From: JAIESQ01 sp964495375
GTDB taxonomy: Bacteria > Planctomycetota > Planctomycetia > Pirellulales > JAEUIK01
Assembly (NCBI GenBank): GCA_964495375.1
Contig: CAZBWM010000020.1
Location: forward strand, 18,371 to 82,370
DNA length: 64,000 nucleotides
Reading direction: 5' to 3'
Below the pieces are notes generated by a model. It searched no databases and was not told the DNA's origin. It saw only the letters and a program-made list of their open reading frames with translations. Both the position numbers and the translations under genes were made by a program. This document shows, one piece after another, positions 37,773-46,523 of this stretch; the first letter of the stretch is position 1; each line of letters starts with the position of its first letter.

Positions 37773-39260
37773 CTACTCCCCGTGACCCATCGCCAACATC
37801 CGCTCGACACTTCCCGACACGACCACCTCGGCGCTCGGGCGATCGGCCCGCTGCAGTTCATGTGTAAAGAACCGCACGCCGACGTCGATCGGAATCATGT
37901 CAAAACCGACCGTGGCATACATGCGCCGAAGTTCGTCGGTCACCATGCCACCGTCCCAAGGGCCCCAATTCATTGCCACTACCTGCGCTGGCCAACGCGC
38001 GTCGAGGTAGTTGGCCAGCTTGTTCAAAAACTCGTTCGCCGCGCTGTAGTCGACCTGCCCCGCATTGCCGAAGCGCCCCGACACCGAAGAGAAAAAGACC
38101 AGGAATTTAAGCCCGTCGGGCCGCAGTTTTTCCGCCAGCACCAGGGCGCTGGTGACCTTGGTGCGAAACACGTTGGCGAACGACTCACTCGTTTTGTCAC
38201 GAATGCGTTTGTCGTCGACGATGCCCGCCCCGTGTACCACGCCGTCGATTCGCCCATGGCGGGCGTACAAATCTTCGATCAGCGTGGTTAAAGCGCCGGC
38301 ATCGCGAACGTCGAGCGCCAGGTACTCGACCTCGGAGCCCGCCGCGCGACAAGCTTCCACATTAGCACGAATCTGGCGATCTTTCAGGACGCGGGAAATC
38401 TGCTTTTCGATCTCGGCCGGCACCACCCGTTGACCACGTGCTTTGGCCTCGGCCAGCAGGTGGCGGCGCAGCTCCGGCGACGATAATCCGGCCGTTTCCG
38501 CCGCTTCGGGACCCGGCAGCGGCGAGCGCCCGACCAGCACCAGGCGGGGTTGCCACTGCTCGGCCAGCGCTTTAGCCACGTCGGCGGTCACGCCATAGGC
38601 GCCGCCGGTCACCAGCACGACTGCCCCCGGTTCGAGCACCGGCGTCGTCGATGCGGTGTGCGGGCCGTCTTTGCGAAGCAACAGCTTCCAGCGCCCCTGC
38701 CGGCTGAGCCCCACCTCGACCTGCGGATCGCCCGATTCCAGCTCGGCGAGCAACTGCCCGGCCAGGGCCGCCGGAGCCAACCCCGCGTCAACGTCGATCG
38801 CCTTGACGACCAGCTTGGGGTTCTCGCGCAGCAGGGTCTTAGCGATGCCGATCGTGGGGGCAGCCGTCAGCGCCGACGACAGACCGGCGTCGACCCCGAA
38901 CTTGCCACCGAGCGAAGTGAGATTGATGAACCACCCGCCTCCTTCCTCCGAACTGGTGCGCAGGTCGGTCTCAAACTCTTTGAGCACGTTGAACGTCCAG
39001 AGCGTGACGGCCAGCGGAGCATCGGCCGCGGGCCAGCCAGCCTGGCAGAACGGCTCGCTCAAGCCGAGGAAGTTGAAGACCGCTCCGACGGGCGCCCCGT
39101 CGGCGGCTTGCAGCAGGCGGTGCAATTCGGCGACCGCCTCGGGCGAATCGAGATCGACTTCGTAGCGATCCGACTGCACGCGCCGGGTCGCCGCGCCCCG
39201 CACCACGTAGCGCACCCGGTAGTCGTCCGAAGCCAGCGCCGCGGTCACCGCCGACGTCAA
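37773..39260 (-). CDS. PKS ketoreductase (KR) protein, possibly the C-terminus of PKS-A
   Basis: A 495-residue SDR-type ketoreductase made of an N-terminal structural half (about 1-210) and a catalytic half (about 215-470) with the nucleotide loop VVLVTGGAYGVTA, the serine in FFSSVSGRFGNAG, and the catalytic Tyr in DYSAANEFLNKLA. It reduces beta-ketoacyl-ACP to beta-hydroxyacyl-ACP. The only convenient start is a TTG at 39260, with no clear ribosome binding site. Yet the same frame is open upstream and reads HHLVLVLGEARELTSAV, the normal beginning of a KR structural domain. It therefore probably belongs to PKS-A and is separated only by the A9 run at 39306-39314. Confidence 0.9.
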   Translation of the reverse strand: MTSAVTAALASDDYRVRYVVRGAATRRVQSDRYEVDLDSPEAVAELHRLLQAADGAPVGAVFNFLGLSEPFCQAGWPAADAPLAVTLWTFNVLKEFETDLRTSSEEGGGWFINLTSLGGKFGVDAGLSSALTAAPTIGIAKTLLRENPKLVVKAIDVDAGLAPAALAGQLLAELESGDPQVEVGLSRQGRWKLLLRKDGPHTASTTPVLEPGAVVLVTGGAYGVTADVAKALAEQWQPRLVLVGRSPLPGPEAAETAGLSSPELRRHLLAEAKARGQRVVPAEIEKQISRVLKDRQIRANVEACRAAGSEVEYLALDVRDAGALTTLIEDLYARHGRIDGVVHGAGIVDDKRIRDKTSESFANVFRTKVTSALVLAEKLRPDGLKFLVFFSSVSGRFGNAGQVDYSAANEFLNKLANYLDARWPAQVVAMNWGPWDGGMVTDELRRMYATVGFDMIPIDVGVRFFTHELQRADRPSAEVVVSGSVERMLAMGHGE

Positions 39261-39286
39261 CTCACGGGCTTCACCGAGGACCAGAA

Positions 39287-42200
39287 CTAAGTGATGCTTT
39301 GGAAATTTTTTTTTGAGCCGTTGGCTTCCAGCGGCGCTTCGACCGCGGTCAAGGCGTACCGATCGACGCTGCTGGCCGCGTCGCTGCTGCTCTTCGCCGC
39401 TTCGCCATTGAGGGCCGGAGCCGTCGTGGCGCTGCTCCCCGTCGATCCGCTTCCAGCAGCGGTATGCACGGCGTGCCGGCGGGCGTACGAATCGATGATG
39501 TCGCCGAGCGTTTTGAGCTTGGTGAACTCGGTGAGCCGCTCCTCTTCGTCCTGTCCTTCGTCGGCGAAGTAGACGTGATAGGTCTTCAGGCTGCTGAAAA
39601 TCTCGACCGTCTTGATCGAGTCGATCCCCAGGCCCGCCTCGAGCGGCAGATCGACATCAAGCATGTCGGTGGGATAGCCCGTGCGCTCGCTGACGATGGC
39701 CAGCAAGTCTTCGCGGAATTGTTCGACCGAAGGAGGACCACCCGCGGCGGCTGGCGCGGCGGGAACTGCGCTTTTCGCCACCGCACTGGCCTGGCCGTTC
39801 GCTGCCACGGCCGCGCCGTTCGACACCGCGGCGCCATTGGTACCAGCACTGTGAGCGTGACCATTTGCCGTGGGAATGGCAACTGGCGCGGGCGCTGCGA
39901 CCGCCACGGGTCGAGCTACCGCGACCGGCACCGCGGCCGGCGGGGCAGGCGTGGCGACATTGCCACTCGGAACGGCGACCGGCGGTCGGGCGACAACTCC
40001 CGCTGGCGCGACCCGTGTCGCGGCCGAACCAAAGGCGCTCGGCGGCGCGATCGGCTGCCCGAGGGCCGGCTGCTGCACGACAGGTTGTGGAACATAGGCG
40101 GGAGCTACCGCTGCCGGAGCACTCGGCGCGGGCACACTATGCGCGGGGACACTCGGCGCCGCCACACTCAACGTCAGCGGAGGGCTAGCCGACAAGGCCG
40201 GCACCGCGCCCGCCCCACCCGTCAGGCAGTGCAGCAACATGCGCTCCTGGGTATCCAGGAATCGCTCGACAAGACGCTGCTGCGAGAATTGAACCTCGAG
40301 CAACATGCGGGTCGTCGCTTGGAAATCGGCATAAAGCCCTGCGCCGCCTGCGGCGCTTCCAGTCGCAGAGGCGACCGACGGGGGGACATTTCCGTTGGCT
40401 TCACCGCTCGTTGACGTCATGGCTACGGTCTTCCTCGAAGAACTCACCGGGGTGGAAACCAAGTACCTATTCTGCCCTGACATTGCACCGGACGGAAGCG
40501 CCTCGCGCGATATTAATGATTCGCGCCCTCCTACCAAGGTTCCGCCCATGCCTACTGAAACGCTTGCCCCGTTGCCGCTTGAACTACTCGCGTGAATTGC
40601 TGCGGTGCTGGCTGCCGTCGCTGGCACTTGCGGGGGTGTTACACCCCGTCCAACCGCCGCATTTGGCACCGGCTGCGCCGCATTTGGCACCGCAGGGGCC
40701 GCGATGGGCGCCGGCGGCGTGGCAATGGGTGCCGCGATCCGCGTGACGGCCGCCGGCGCGGCGACAGCACCGGCCGACGTCGATAAGCCCTCGGCAGCCT
40801 GCGGAGTTCGGGTGACCGCCCGCTCGGGCGACCAATTGTCCGATCCGCTCGCTTCGCGAATCACGGCCGTCGCTCGACCAGGTTGCGAAGCCACGGTCGC
40901 CGGAGCGCTCGAACCCGACTTCGCACCGAACTTGGCTCGCAGCCCTTCCCCCTTTCGCGCCCCGGTTCGCACGGGCAGTGGCGTCACCGGCGTGCTCTTC
41001 ATCGGACCGACGATCCAGTCGGACGGCTTGGGATGCGTCTGGCGATGCACCTGCGCGAAGTATTCGGCTACCGAAGTGGTCGCCAGCCCGCGCCCGTCGT
41101 ACCAGGCGCCCATCTCGACCGGCAGCCCCAGCACGAGCAACTGCCCGAGCACGTGGGCCAACTGCGTGAAGCCTTCGCGACCTGGCGCGTCGATCGCCAG
41201 GGTGGTCACCGGTTCCCCTTGCAGGATGCGCGAGACCAGCCCGCTGAGCACCTTGCCGGGGCCAACTTCAAGAAACACCTGCGCGCCGTCGCGATAGAGC
41301 TGGCGAACTTCCTGCTCCCACAGCACCGGCTCGTCGAAATGCCGGGCAAGCAGTTGGCGGATGTCGTCCGGATCTTGCGAATGGCGCCCGCCGGTGGTGT
41401 TGCTGTAAACCGGCAACTTGGGCGTGTGGAACTCGGCAGCGCGGAAGTGGACGGCCATCTTCTCGGCGCTACGATGCAACAGCGGCGAATGGAAGGCCGC
41501 CGAGACGGCGATGCGCTTCGCCCGCAGCCCCATCTTGGTGAGTTTTTCGACGGCCGTGGCGATCACCGCTTCGGCGCCGGCAATGATCGTTTGATCTGGC
41601 GCGTTGAGGTTGGCCAGCGTGGCGTCGATTTCCAGTTCTTTGAGCGCGGCCTGCGTCTTCAGAGCGTCGGCCTGCACGGCGACCATGCCGCCCGGGATAT
41701 CGCGGGCCGCTTCGGCGCAAACCTGGCCACGAATCGCCGACAATCGCAGCAAGTCTTCGCGCGACAGGCAGCCCGCCGCGTACAAAGCGACGTGTTCACC
41801 GTAGCTGTGACCGGCCACGAAACCGGGACGCAAGCCGAATCGCTCGAGCAGCTCGGTGGCAAACAGTTCGACCGCCCCCAGCGCCGGCTGCGCCACGCGC
41901 GTGTCGCTCAACGCCGCGAACAACCGCTGCGACTCGGCTTCGTCGAACACCGGCCGCGGGTAAATATAGCGTGACAGCGGCTCAGGCAGGAAACCTTCCA
42001 GCCAGCGGTTGGCGTCGGTCAGCAACTCCCGGCCCCAGGGGCTACCGACCAGCAAATCGCGGAGCATGTTCACGCTCTGTGAACCTTGCCCCGGATAGAG
42101 GAAGCAGACCTGCTCGGGCTGCACCGGCGACGCTTCGGAGTAATAAATGCCGCTAGGGTCGGAAAGCCCCTTGCGCTCCGGCAACATCTGCAAGGCGCGG

Positions 42201-45200
42201 CCCAAACGCTGCCGCAGTTCGTTCGTCGAGGTGGCCACGATTGCCAGCCGGCAGGCCGTACTCGGCCGCTCGCGGGCCGCTTCGTCGCGCAACACCGCGG
42301 CCCCCAATCGCGCGAGGTTGGCGGTCGGCTCGGCGGACAGTTGTTCGTGAAGCTGCCGCACCACGTCGAGAATCTGCTCGCGGCTGTCGCGGCGCCAGAC
42401 AAACAGCTCGGCCGCGCGGGGGGTCAGATCGTCGGCCTGCGCGGCGTGGAAACTGCCCGTGTATTCTTCGAGCACCACGTGGAAGTTGGTGCCGCCGAAA
42501 CCAAAGGCGCTCACGCCGGCGCGGCGTGGTTCGTCACCCAACTCGCCAATCCAGGGGCGCGTCTCCGTGTTGATGTAGAACGGCGTCTGGCGGAAATCGA
42601 CGCGGCGCGTCGGCGTATCGACACCAATCGTCGGCGGTAGCACGCCATGTCGGAGCGCCAGCACGATCTTGATCAGGCTCGCCATACCGGCCACGGTCTT
42701 AGTGTGGCCGATCATCGACTTCACCGAGCCGACGCCGGCAAACTGCCGCTGATCGCTGTGCCTGGAGAAGACTTCGGTGAGCGTCGTCAGCTCGGCGCTG
42801 TCACCCACGACCGTGCCCGTGCCGTGCGCCTCGACGAGCGAAATCGTAGCGGGCGAAAGCTGGGCGTCTTCGTACGCGCGGCGCACGGCGCGGGCTTGCC
42901 CGGGTGGGTGGGGCGCCGTGAGACTGCGATTCTTACCGTCGCTCGAAGCGCCGATCCCCTTGATCACCGCGTAGATCTTGTCGCCGTCGCGCTCGGCGTC
43001 GGCCAGGCGTTTGAGCACCACGCAGGCGATCCCTTCGCCGAGCCCGATGCCGTCGCCGGCGTCGTCAAACGGCCGCGACCGCCCGTGCGGCGACAAGGCG
43101 TGCGTCTTCGAGAAGCACATGTAGCAGAACGGGTTGTTCGTCGCGTCAGCCCCGCCGACGAGCATCATGTCCGACGTGCCGGAGCGCAACTGTTCGATCG
43201 CCGCGTGCAGCGCCGCCAGCGACGCCGCGCAGGCCGCGTCGACCACGTAATTCGGCCCGTTGAAATTGAACTCGCGGGCGATGCGGCCGGCCACCACGTT
43301 CAGCAGGAAGCCAGGGAACGAATCCTCGGTCCATTCGGGCAGCTTGCTCTCCAGGCTGGCGTACAGCTTCTCGCGAGCCTCGTCCGAGAGCCCATCGGCC
43401 AGCGGCAAGTAGTTCCGCATCATGGTGCGGAAACTGTAGCGGGACCCCAGTTCGTGCGAGCCGGCACACGCGAACAACACGCCCGAGCGCTCACGCGGAA
43501 AATCGCGGCGATCGTAGCCGGCGTCCTGCATGGCCTGCGATGCCACCTCGAGCGCGAGCAACTGCAACGGCTCGATGCTCAGCAGGCTGGCGGGCGGAAT
43601 GCGCCACTTCATCGGATCGAACACCATCGACCCGAGGAAGCCGCCCCACTTGGAATAGACCTTGTCCTCGGCGAAGCGATCCTCATCGAAGAAATCGTCG
43701 GCGTTCCAGCGATCGGCCGGCACCACCTCGACCGCGTCGACCCGATTGACGATGTTCTCCCAGTACTCACGCAGCGTGTTCGCCTGCGGGAACATGCAGG
43801 CCATGCCGACGACCGCGATATCGGCCGACTTGGTCGGGAGCACTTCGGGGTCGGGCTGCCAGGGGAACCGCCGCGAGGCCAACTGCTCGAGCAGTTTGGC
43901 CCCCCCCGACGAAATCTCGTGCAGTTCGATGTTGCTCGCAGCGGCCGCTTGATCGGCAGCCGAGCCATCGCCAACCAGCAGGCCCACCTTCATGCCGCGG
44001 GCCGACAGCGGCGCCGCTAACGCCGCGACCATCGCGGCACTGAGCGAACTGCCGATCCCCGGCGCGAATACCACATGGAATTCTTCAGCGCGATCGACCT
44101 TTGTCGTCGCCAACTGGCTGATGACGGCTTGCCAGAGCGCCAGGTCGACGCGCGAGCCGCGATCCCCATCACCGACATCACTCCCGGCCAGTACGAACTT
44201 TCGCGAGCCCGCCGCCAGGGCCGTGGTCAACTGCGGAAGCGACGCGATTCGCAAATAAGTGGCGACGCCCAGCGGCTCGAGCTCCGCGGCGGCACCGGCC
44301 ATCGCGCCATCCAGCAACGCCACGGCTGGCTTCACGCTACGGATCTCGGAGAGCAACTGGTCGCGAAGTTCCGCATCTACCGAGGCAAGCAGGCTGACGC
44401 CCCAGGGACGTTCGGCCAGGCGATCTTTGGCCACGCCGAGCAGGGCTCGTGCCCCGCCCGCCCCTTGGCCTGCGAGTGAAAAGATCGGCAGCCCACCACG
44501 CTCGGCGATCGTTTCGCCGGTGGTCAGCGAATCCTCCCCGTGCGGAACGCGCTGCAGAATCGGGTAACGGGTCCTTTGTGCTTCTGCCAAGGCCGATTCG
44601 GGCGCGACGCTCCGCGCGCTGCGCGCGACCTTGAGATTCTCTTCGATGGCGCGACGATAGGCCTGCACGATCCCGGCGACGTTGACGTGCTCGTCGGCCA
44701 GGCGGCGGGCCTGACCGATATCAATGCCCAGCGGAATCAGTGCTTCGCCCGTGGACTCGTCCCCCTCGAGCAACAACGAGCGGAGGGGAACTTGCCAATC
44801 CTGCCCCGAGGCCAGGCTATCGGCGAGCGACGCGACCGACTCGCGGCCGCGCGGCGAGTACAAACGAAAGCTGCGATCTGCCGAACCGATCGCAAACGTC
44901 TCGGCGCCGTCGAGCTGCGACCAGCGGCGCCGATCGGCTTCGTCGAAGGGTGATTCGGTCGCCAACCAGACTTGCTCGCGGAGCACCACGCCGGTGACGC
45001 CGGCCAACAGCGCCGCGGTAGCCGTATCGGGACCGATTCCCCCCTGGACCCAGAGCGGGATCTTCGGCCCCTCGCTTGCCGGCGAATTACTGCCAACCTT
45101 TTGACCTCTGAGCTGCTCGATCAGCTCGAATGTCGAAGCGGCGCTGACGCGACCAGCGGCCTCGTTCCCCTTGACCAATACGGCGTCGAACCCGGCCTCG

Positions 45201-45670
45201 GCGGCTGCCGTGGCTTCAGCCACCGAGCAGACTTCCAGGGCGACCAGATCGGCGAAGCGCTTGCCTGACTCGAGCAGCTTGGCGAGCGAGCCACGATTGG
45301 CAGGGTTACCAGCAGCCGCGCCACTGCCGGCCGCGCCACTACCGGCCGCGCCGCTGCCGGCCTCGCCACTGCCGGCGGCGCCGGCCAACAGCAGCACAGG
45401 GCAGTTCCGCGTGCCCAACACTTGGGCCAAGGCCGGCAGCTCGACCGATTCGGTTCCGAGCGTGTCCCAGCGGATGCCCCACTGATTGCCGGAACGAACC
45501 TGGGCCGCCAACAGATCGAAGGCCGCTTGCTGCTCCGCGGCGGCAAAACCATAGCCCAGATCGAGAACGCCAATCCCCCCGGCACGCGCCGCGGCGATGG
45601 CCAACGGCGCGCTCAGCTCGTGAGACGGCGTCACAACCAGAATCGGCAACACCCGACTGCTCTCCCGCAC
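39287..45670 (-). CDS. PKS-A: NMO-like x2, KS-AT-ACP polyketide synthase
   Basis: 2127 residues from a GTG at 45670, chosen because AAGGAG lies five bases upstream; an ATG at 45748 is the alternative. Residues 1-330 and about 395-610 look like two TIM-barrel modules of the nitronate monooxygenase/PfaD class (AGGIGVLDLGYG, LWVQGGIGPDTATAALLAG, GLPIFSLAGQGAGGARALLG), possibly a fused enoyl reductase. KS at about 613-1070 has DAACAAS, HGTGTVVGD and VKSMIGH. AT at about 1185-1485 has GHSYGE and AAFHSPLL, predicting malonyl-CoA. A linker of almost 500 residues rich in Ala, Pro, Ser and Val follows, then one ACP (about 1985-2060) with the phosphopantetheine serine in GLGIDSIKTVEIF. The reading frame ends just past the ACP, 17 bases after an A9 run. 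Confidence 0.93.
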   Translation of the reverse strand: MRESSRVLPILVVTPSHELSAPLAIAAARAGGIGVLDLGYGFAAAEQQAAFDLLAAQVRSGNQWGIRWDTLGTESVELPALAQVLGTRNCPVLLLAGAAGSGEAGSGAAGSGAAGSGAAAGNPANRGSLAKLLESGKRFADLVALEVCSVAEATAAAEAGFDAVLVKGNEAAGRVSAASTFELIEQLRGQKVGSNSPASEGPKIPLWVQGGIGPDTATAALLAGVTGVVLREQVWLATESPFDEADRRRWSQLDGAETFAIGSADRSFRLYSPRGRESVASLADSLASGQDWQVPLRSLLLEGDESTGEALIPLGIDIGQARRLADEHVNVAGIVQAYRRAIEENLKVARSARSVAPESALAEAQRTRYPILQRVPHGEDSLTTGETIAERGGLPIFSLAGQGAGGARALLGVAKDRLAERPWGVSLLASVDAELRDQLLSEIRSVKPAVALLDGAMAGAAAELEPLGVATYLRIASLPQLTTALAAGSRKFVLAGSDVGDGDRGSRVDLALWQAVISQLATTKVDRAEEFHVVFAPGIGSSLSAAMVAALAAPLSARGMKVGLLVGDGSAADQAAAASNIELHEISSGGAKLLEQLASRRFPWQPDPEVLPTKSADIAVVGMACMFPQANTLREYWENIVNRVDAVEVVPADRWNADDFFDEDRFAEDKVYSKWGGFLGSMVFDPMKWRIPPASLLSIEPLQLLALEVASQAMQDAGYDRRDFPRERSGVLFACAGSHELGSRYSFRTMMRNYLPLADGLSDEAREKLYASLESKLPEWTEDSFPGFLLNVVAGRIAREFNFNGPNYVVDAACAASLAALHAAIEQLRSGTSDMMLVGGADATNNPFCYMCFSKTHALSPHGRSRPFDDAGDGIGLGEGIACVVLKRLADAERDGDKIYAVIKGIGASSDGKNRSLTAPHPPGQARAVRRAYEDAQLSPATISLVEAHGTGTVVGDSAELTTLTEVFSRHSDQRQFAGVGSVKSMIGHTKTVAGMASLIKIVLALRHGVLPPTIGVDTPTRRVDFRQTPFYINTETRPWIGELGDEPRRAGVSAFGFGGTNFHVVLEEYTGSFHAAQADDLTPRAAELFVWRRDSREQILDVVRQLHEQLSAEPTANLARLGAAVLRDEAARERPSTACRLAIVATSTNELRQRLGRALQMLPERKGLSDPSGIYYSEASPVQPEQVCFLYPGQGSQSVNMLRDLLVGSPWGRELLTDANRWLEGFLPEPLSRYIYPRPVFDEAESQRLFAALSDTRVAQPALGAVELFATELLERFGLRPGFVAGHSYGEHVALYAAGCLSREDLLRLSAIRGQVCAEAARDIPGGMVAVQADALKTQAALKELEIDATLANLNAPDQTIIAGAEAVIATAVEKLTKMGLRAKRIAVSAAFHSPLLHRSAEKMAVHFRAAEFHTPKLPVYSNTTGGRHSQDPDDIRQLLARHFDEPVLWEQEVRQLYRDGAQVFLEVGPGKVLSGLVSRILQGEPVTTLAIDAPGREGFTQLAHVLGQLLVLGLPVEMGAWYDGRGLATTSVAEYFAQVHRQTHPKPSDWIVGPMKSTPVTPLPVRTGARKGEGLRAKFGAKSGSSAPATVASQPGRATAVIREASGSDNWSPERAVTRTPQAAEGLSTSAGAVAAPAAVTRIAAPIATPPAPIAAPAVPNAAQPVPNAAVGRGVTPPQVPATAASTAAIHASSSSGNGASVSVGMGGTLVGGRESLISREALPSGAMSGQNRYLVSTPVSSSRKTVAMTSTSGEANGNVPPSVASATGSAAGGAGLYADFQATTRMLLEVQFSQQRLVERFLDTQERMLLHCLTGGAGAVPALSASPPLTLSVAAPSVPAHSVPAPSAPAAVAPAYVPQPVVQQPALGQPIAPPSAFGSAATRVAPAGVVARPPVAVPSGNVATPAPPAAVPVAVARPVAVAAPAPVAIPTANGHAHSAGTNGAAVSNGAAVAANGQASAVAKSAVPAAPAAAGGPPSVEQFREDLLAIVSERTGYPTDMLDVDLPLEAGLGIDSIKTVEIFSSLKTYHVYFADEGQDEEERLTEFTKLKTLGDIIDSYARRHAVHTAAGSGSTGSSATTAPALNGEAAKSSSDAASSVDRYALTAVEAPLEANGSKKNFQSIT
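39306..39314 (-). other. A9 slippery run between PKS-A and KR
   Basis: On the coding strand, PKS-A reads GGC TCA AAA AAA AAT TTC and meets a TAG 17 bases after the run. The run supplies an exact A_AAA_AAA heptamer in the zero frame. A -1 shift, or one extra A in the mRNA, puts translation into the KR frame with no intervening stop, giving a 2632-residue fusion. A GGAAG sits ten bases before the run and could act as a weak internal Shine-Dalgarno-like stimulator. A sequencing undercall of one A is an equally serious explanation. Confidence 0.75.
45315..45374 (-). repeat. 15-base minisatellite inside PKS-A
   Basis: Four consecutive 15-base units (consensus on the plus strand GCCGCGCCACTGCCG), at 45315, 45330, 45345 and 45360, encode repeated Gly-Ser-Gly-Ala-Ala in the first NMO-like domain. 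The repeat keeps the frame and so can vary in copy number without disrupting the protein. It probably forms a flexible surface loop. Confidence 0.85.
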
Positions 45671-46146
45671 TCGATCTCCTTGCGACGTAACGGGTAGGCG
45701 ACTCTTGTTGTCGCCACGACCTAAAGGAAAACAGCGTAAAGGAACCAAGCCTATTGGCAGGCTAATCAGCTAGGCCAATTTCAGCAAATCGTGCGCCTAC
45801 CGACAGGAAGCACACCTGCCGAAATTGGGCATGCCACGCCACAAACGTCTGGGCGTCGCACTCGACTGGCAACCTCGCTTGGCGGAAACACCAACCCGGC
45901 AGCTCCTGCGACTGCAAGAGGGGACCCTGCGGGAATTGCGCTCCCCCATGTCCCGTGACAATTGGTGCCCGGGGCAATTGGGGAGCGCGCAGTGCATCGC
46001 TCTCTTCTACCCTAATAAGACGTTGAAAGTTTCCGAAATCCTGTCCCGATGCGCGGGAAGTGAGGGTCGTCGTACCGAACTAGAAGTCGCTCGACGGCTT
46101 AGCACACCTTGAAATTGCCAACCATCCGAGAATCACCGCGCAGTTG

Positions 46147-46167
46147 CTTGCGACAAAGAGACGCAAG
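46147..46167. promoter_or_regulatory. Inverted repeat CTTGCG-N9-CGCAAG
   Basis: Perfect 6-bp arms separated by nine bases, near the centre of the divergent intergenic region. The geometry, about two helical turns overall, fits a dimeric regulator binding site. Assignment as an operator is inference from position. Confidence 0.4.
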
Positions 46168-46177
46168 TATTTGCTTA

Positions 46178-46194
46178 ACAACACCTTGTGTTGT
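46178..46194. promoter_or_regulatory. Inverted repeat ACAACAC-CTT-GTGTTGT
   Basis: Perfect 7-bp arms around a three-base centre, eleven bases after the neighbouring CTTGCG dyad. It has no T-run, so it is unlikely to be a terminator; it is a candidate operator for the PKS operon or the divergent glycosyltransferase. Confidence 0.45.
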
Positions 46195-46523
46195 ACGCGG
46201 ATCTGCGGGCCACCATGGCCGGATATCAATATGACTGCATTTAGTAGCGCCGTCAATCAATTCCCTGATTTTTCACCTGCCCCGCGCGCAGCTTTAACTT
46301 CGCGTTTTTGAACGGCCTTCGGAGGCGGCTTAATTCGGCTTCATCTTGTGCCTGAATTGTCGGCAACCGTTCCACCTGTTCTGACCCTTTGCACGTGGTG
46401 CTCGACCAGCCCGCTTGGGCTCGATACGCTAGGCGACGCCAACGGCTTGCCGTCCGTGGGCCCTCGCTCCTAAACCGTGCGCCGGCATTCATCCAATCAC
46501 TTCTCCCGACGGGAATTCGCCCC

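Larger units (their letters stand above)
45671..46523. promoter_or_regulatory. 853-base divergent promoter region of the PKS operon and GT2
   Basis: Long non-coding stretch between the divergent starts of PKS-A (GTG 45670) and the second glycosyltransferase (GTG 46524). It is visibly more AT-rich than the neighbouring genes, and its open frames are short and without domains. Two perfect dyads lie within it (46147-46167 and 46178-46194). It should hold the promoters of both units; I could not assign promoter hexamers. Confidence 0.6.

Noticed and set aside
42647..44020. Plus-strand open frame of 457 codons opposite PKS-A
   Set aside because: It lies over the KS domain with intact active-site motifs on the other strand and shows only shadow composition.
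25646..45670. Calling the cluster a PUFA (Pfa) synthase or a true heterocyst-glycolipid locus
   Set aside because: It has one ACP rather than a Pfa-style ACP array and no separate PfaD; it also lacks recognisable HglB-type thioester reductase. Similarity is in logic and domain families, so a specific product name is not justified.
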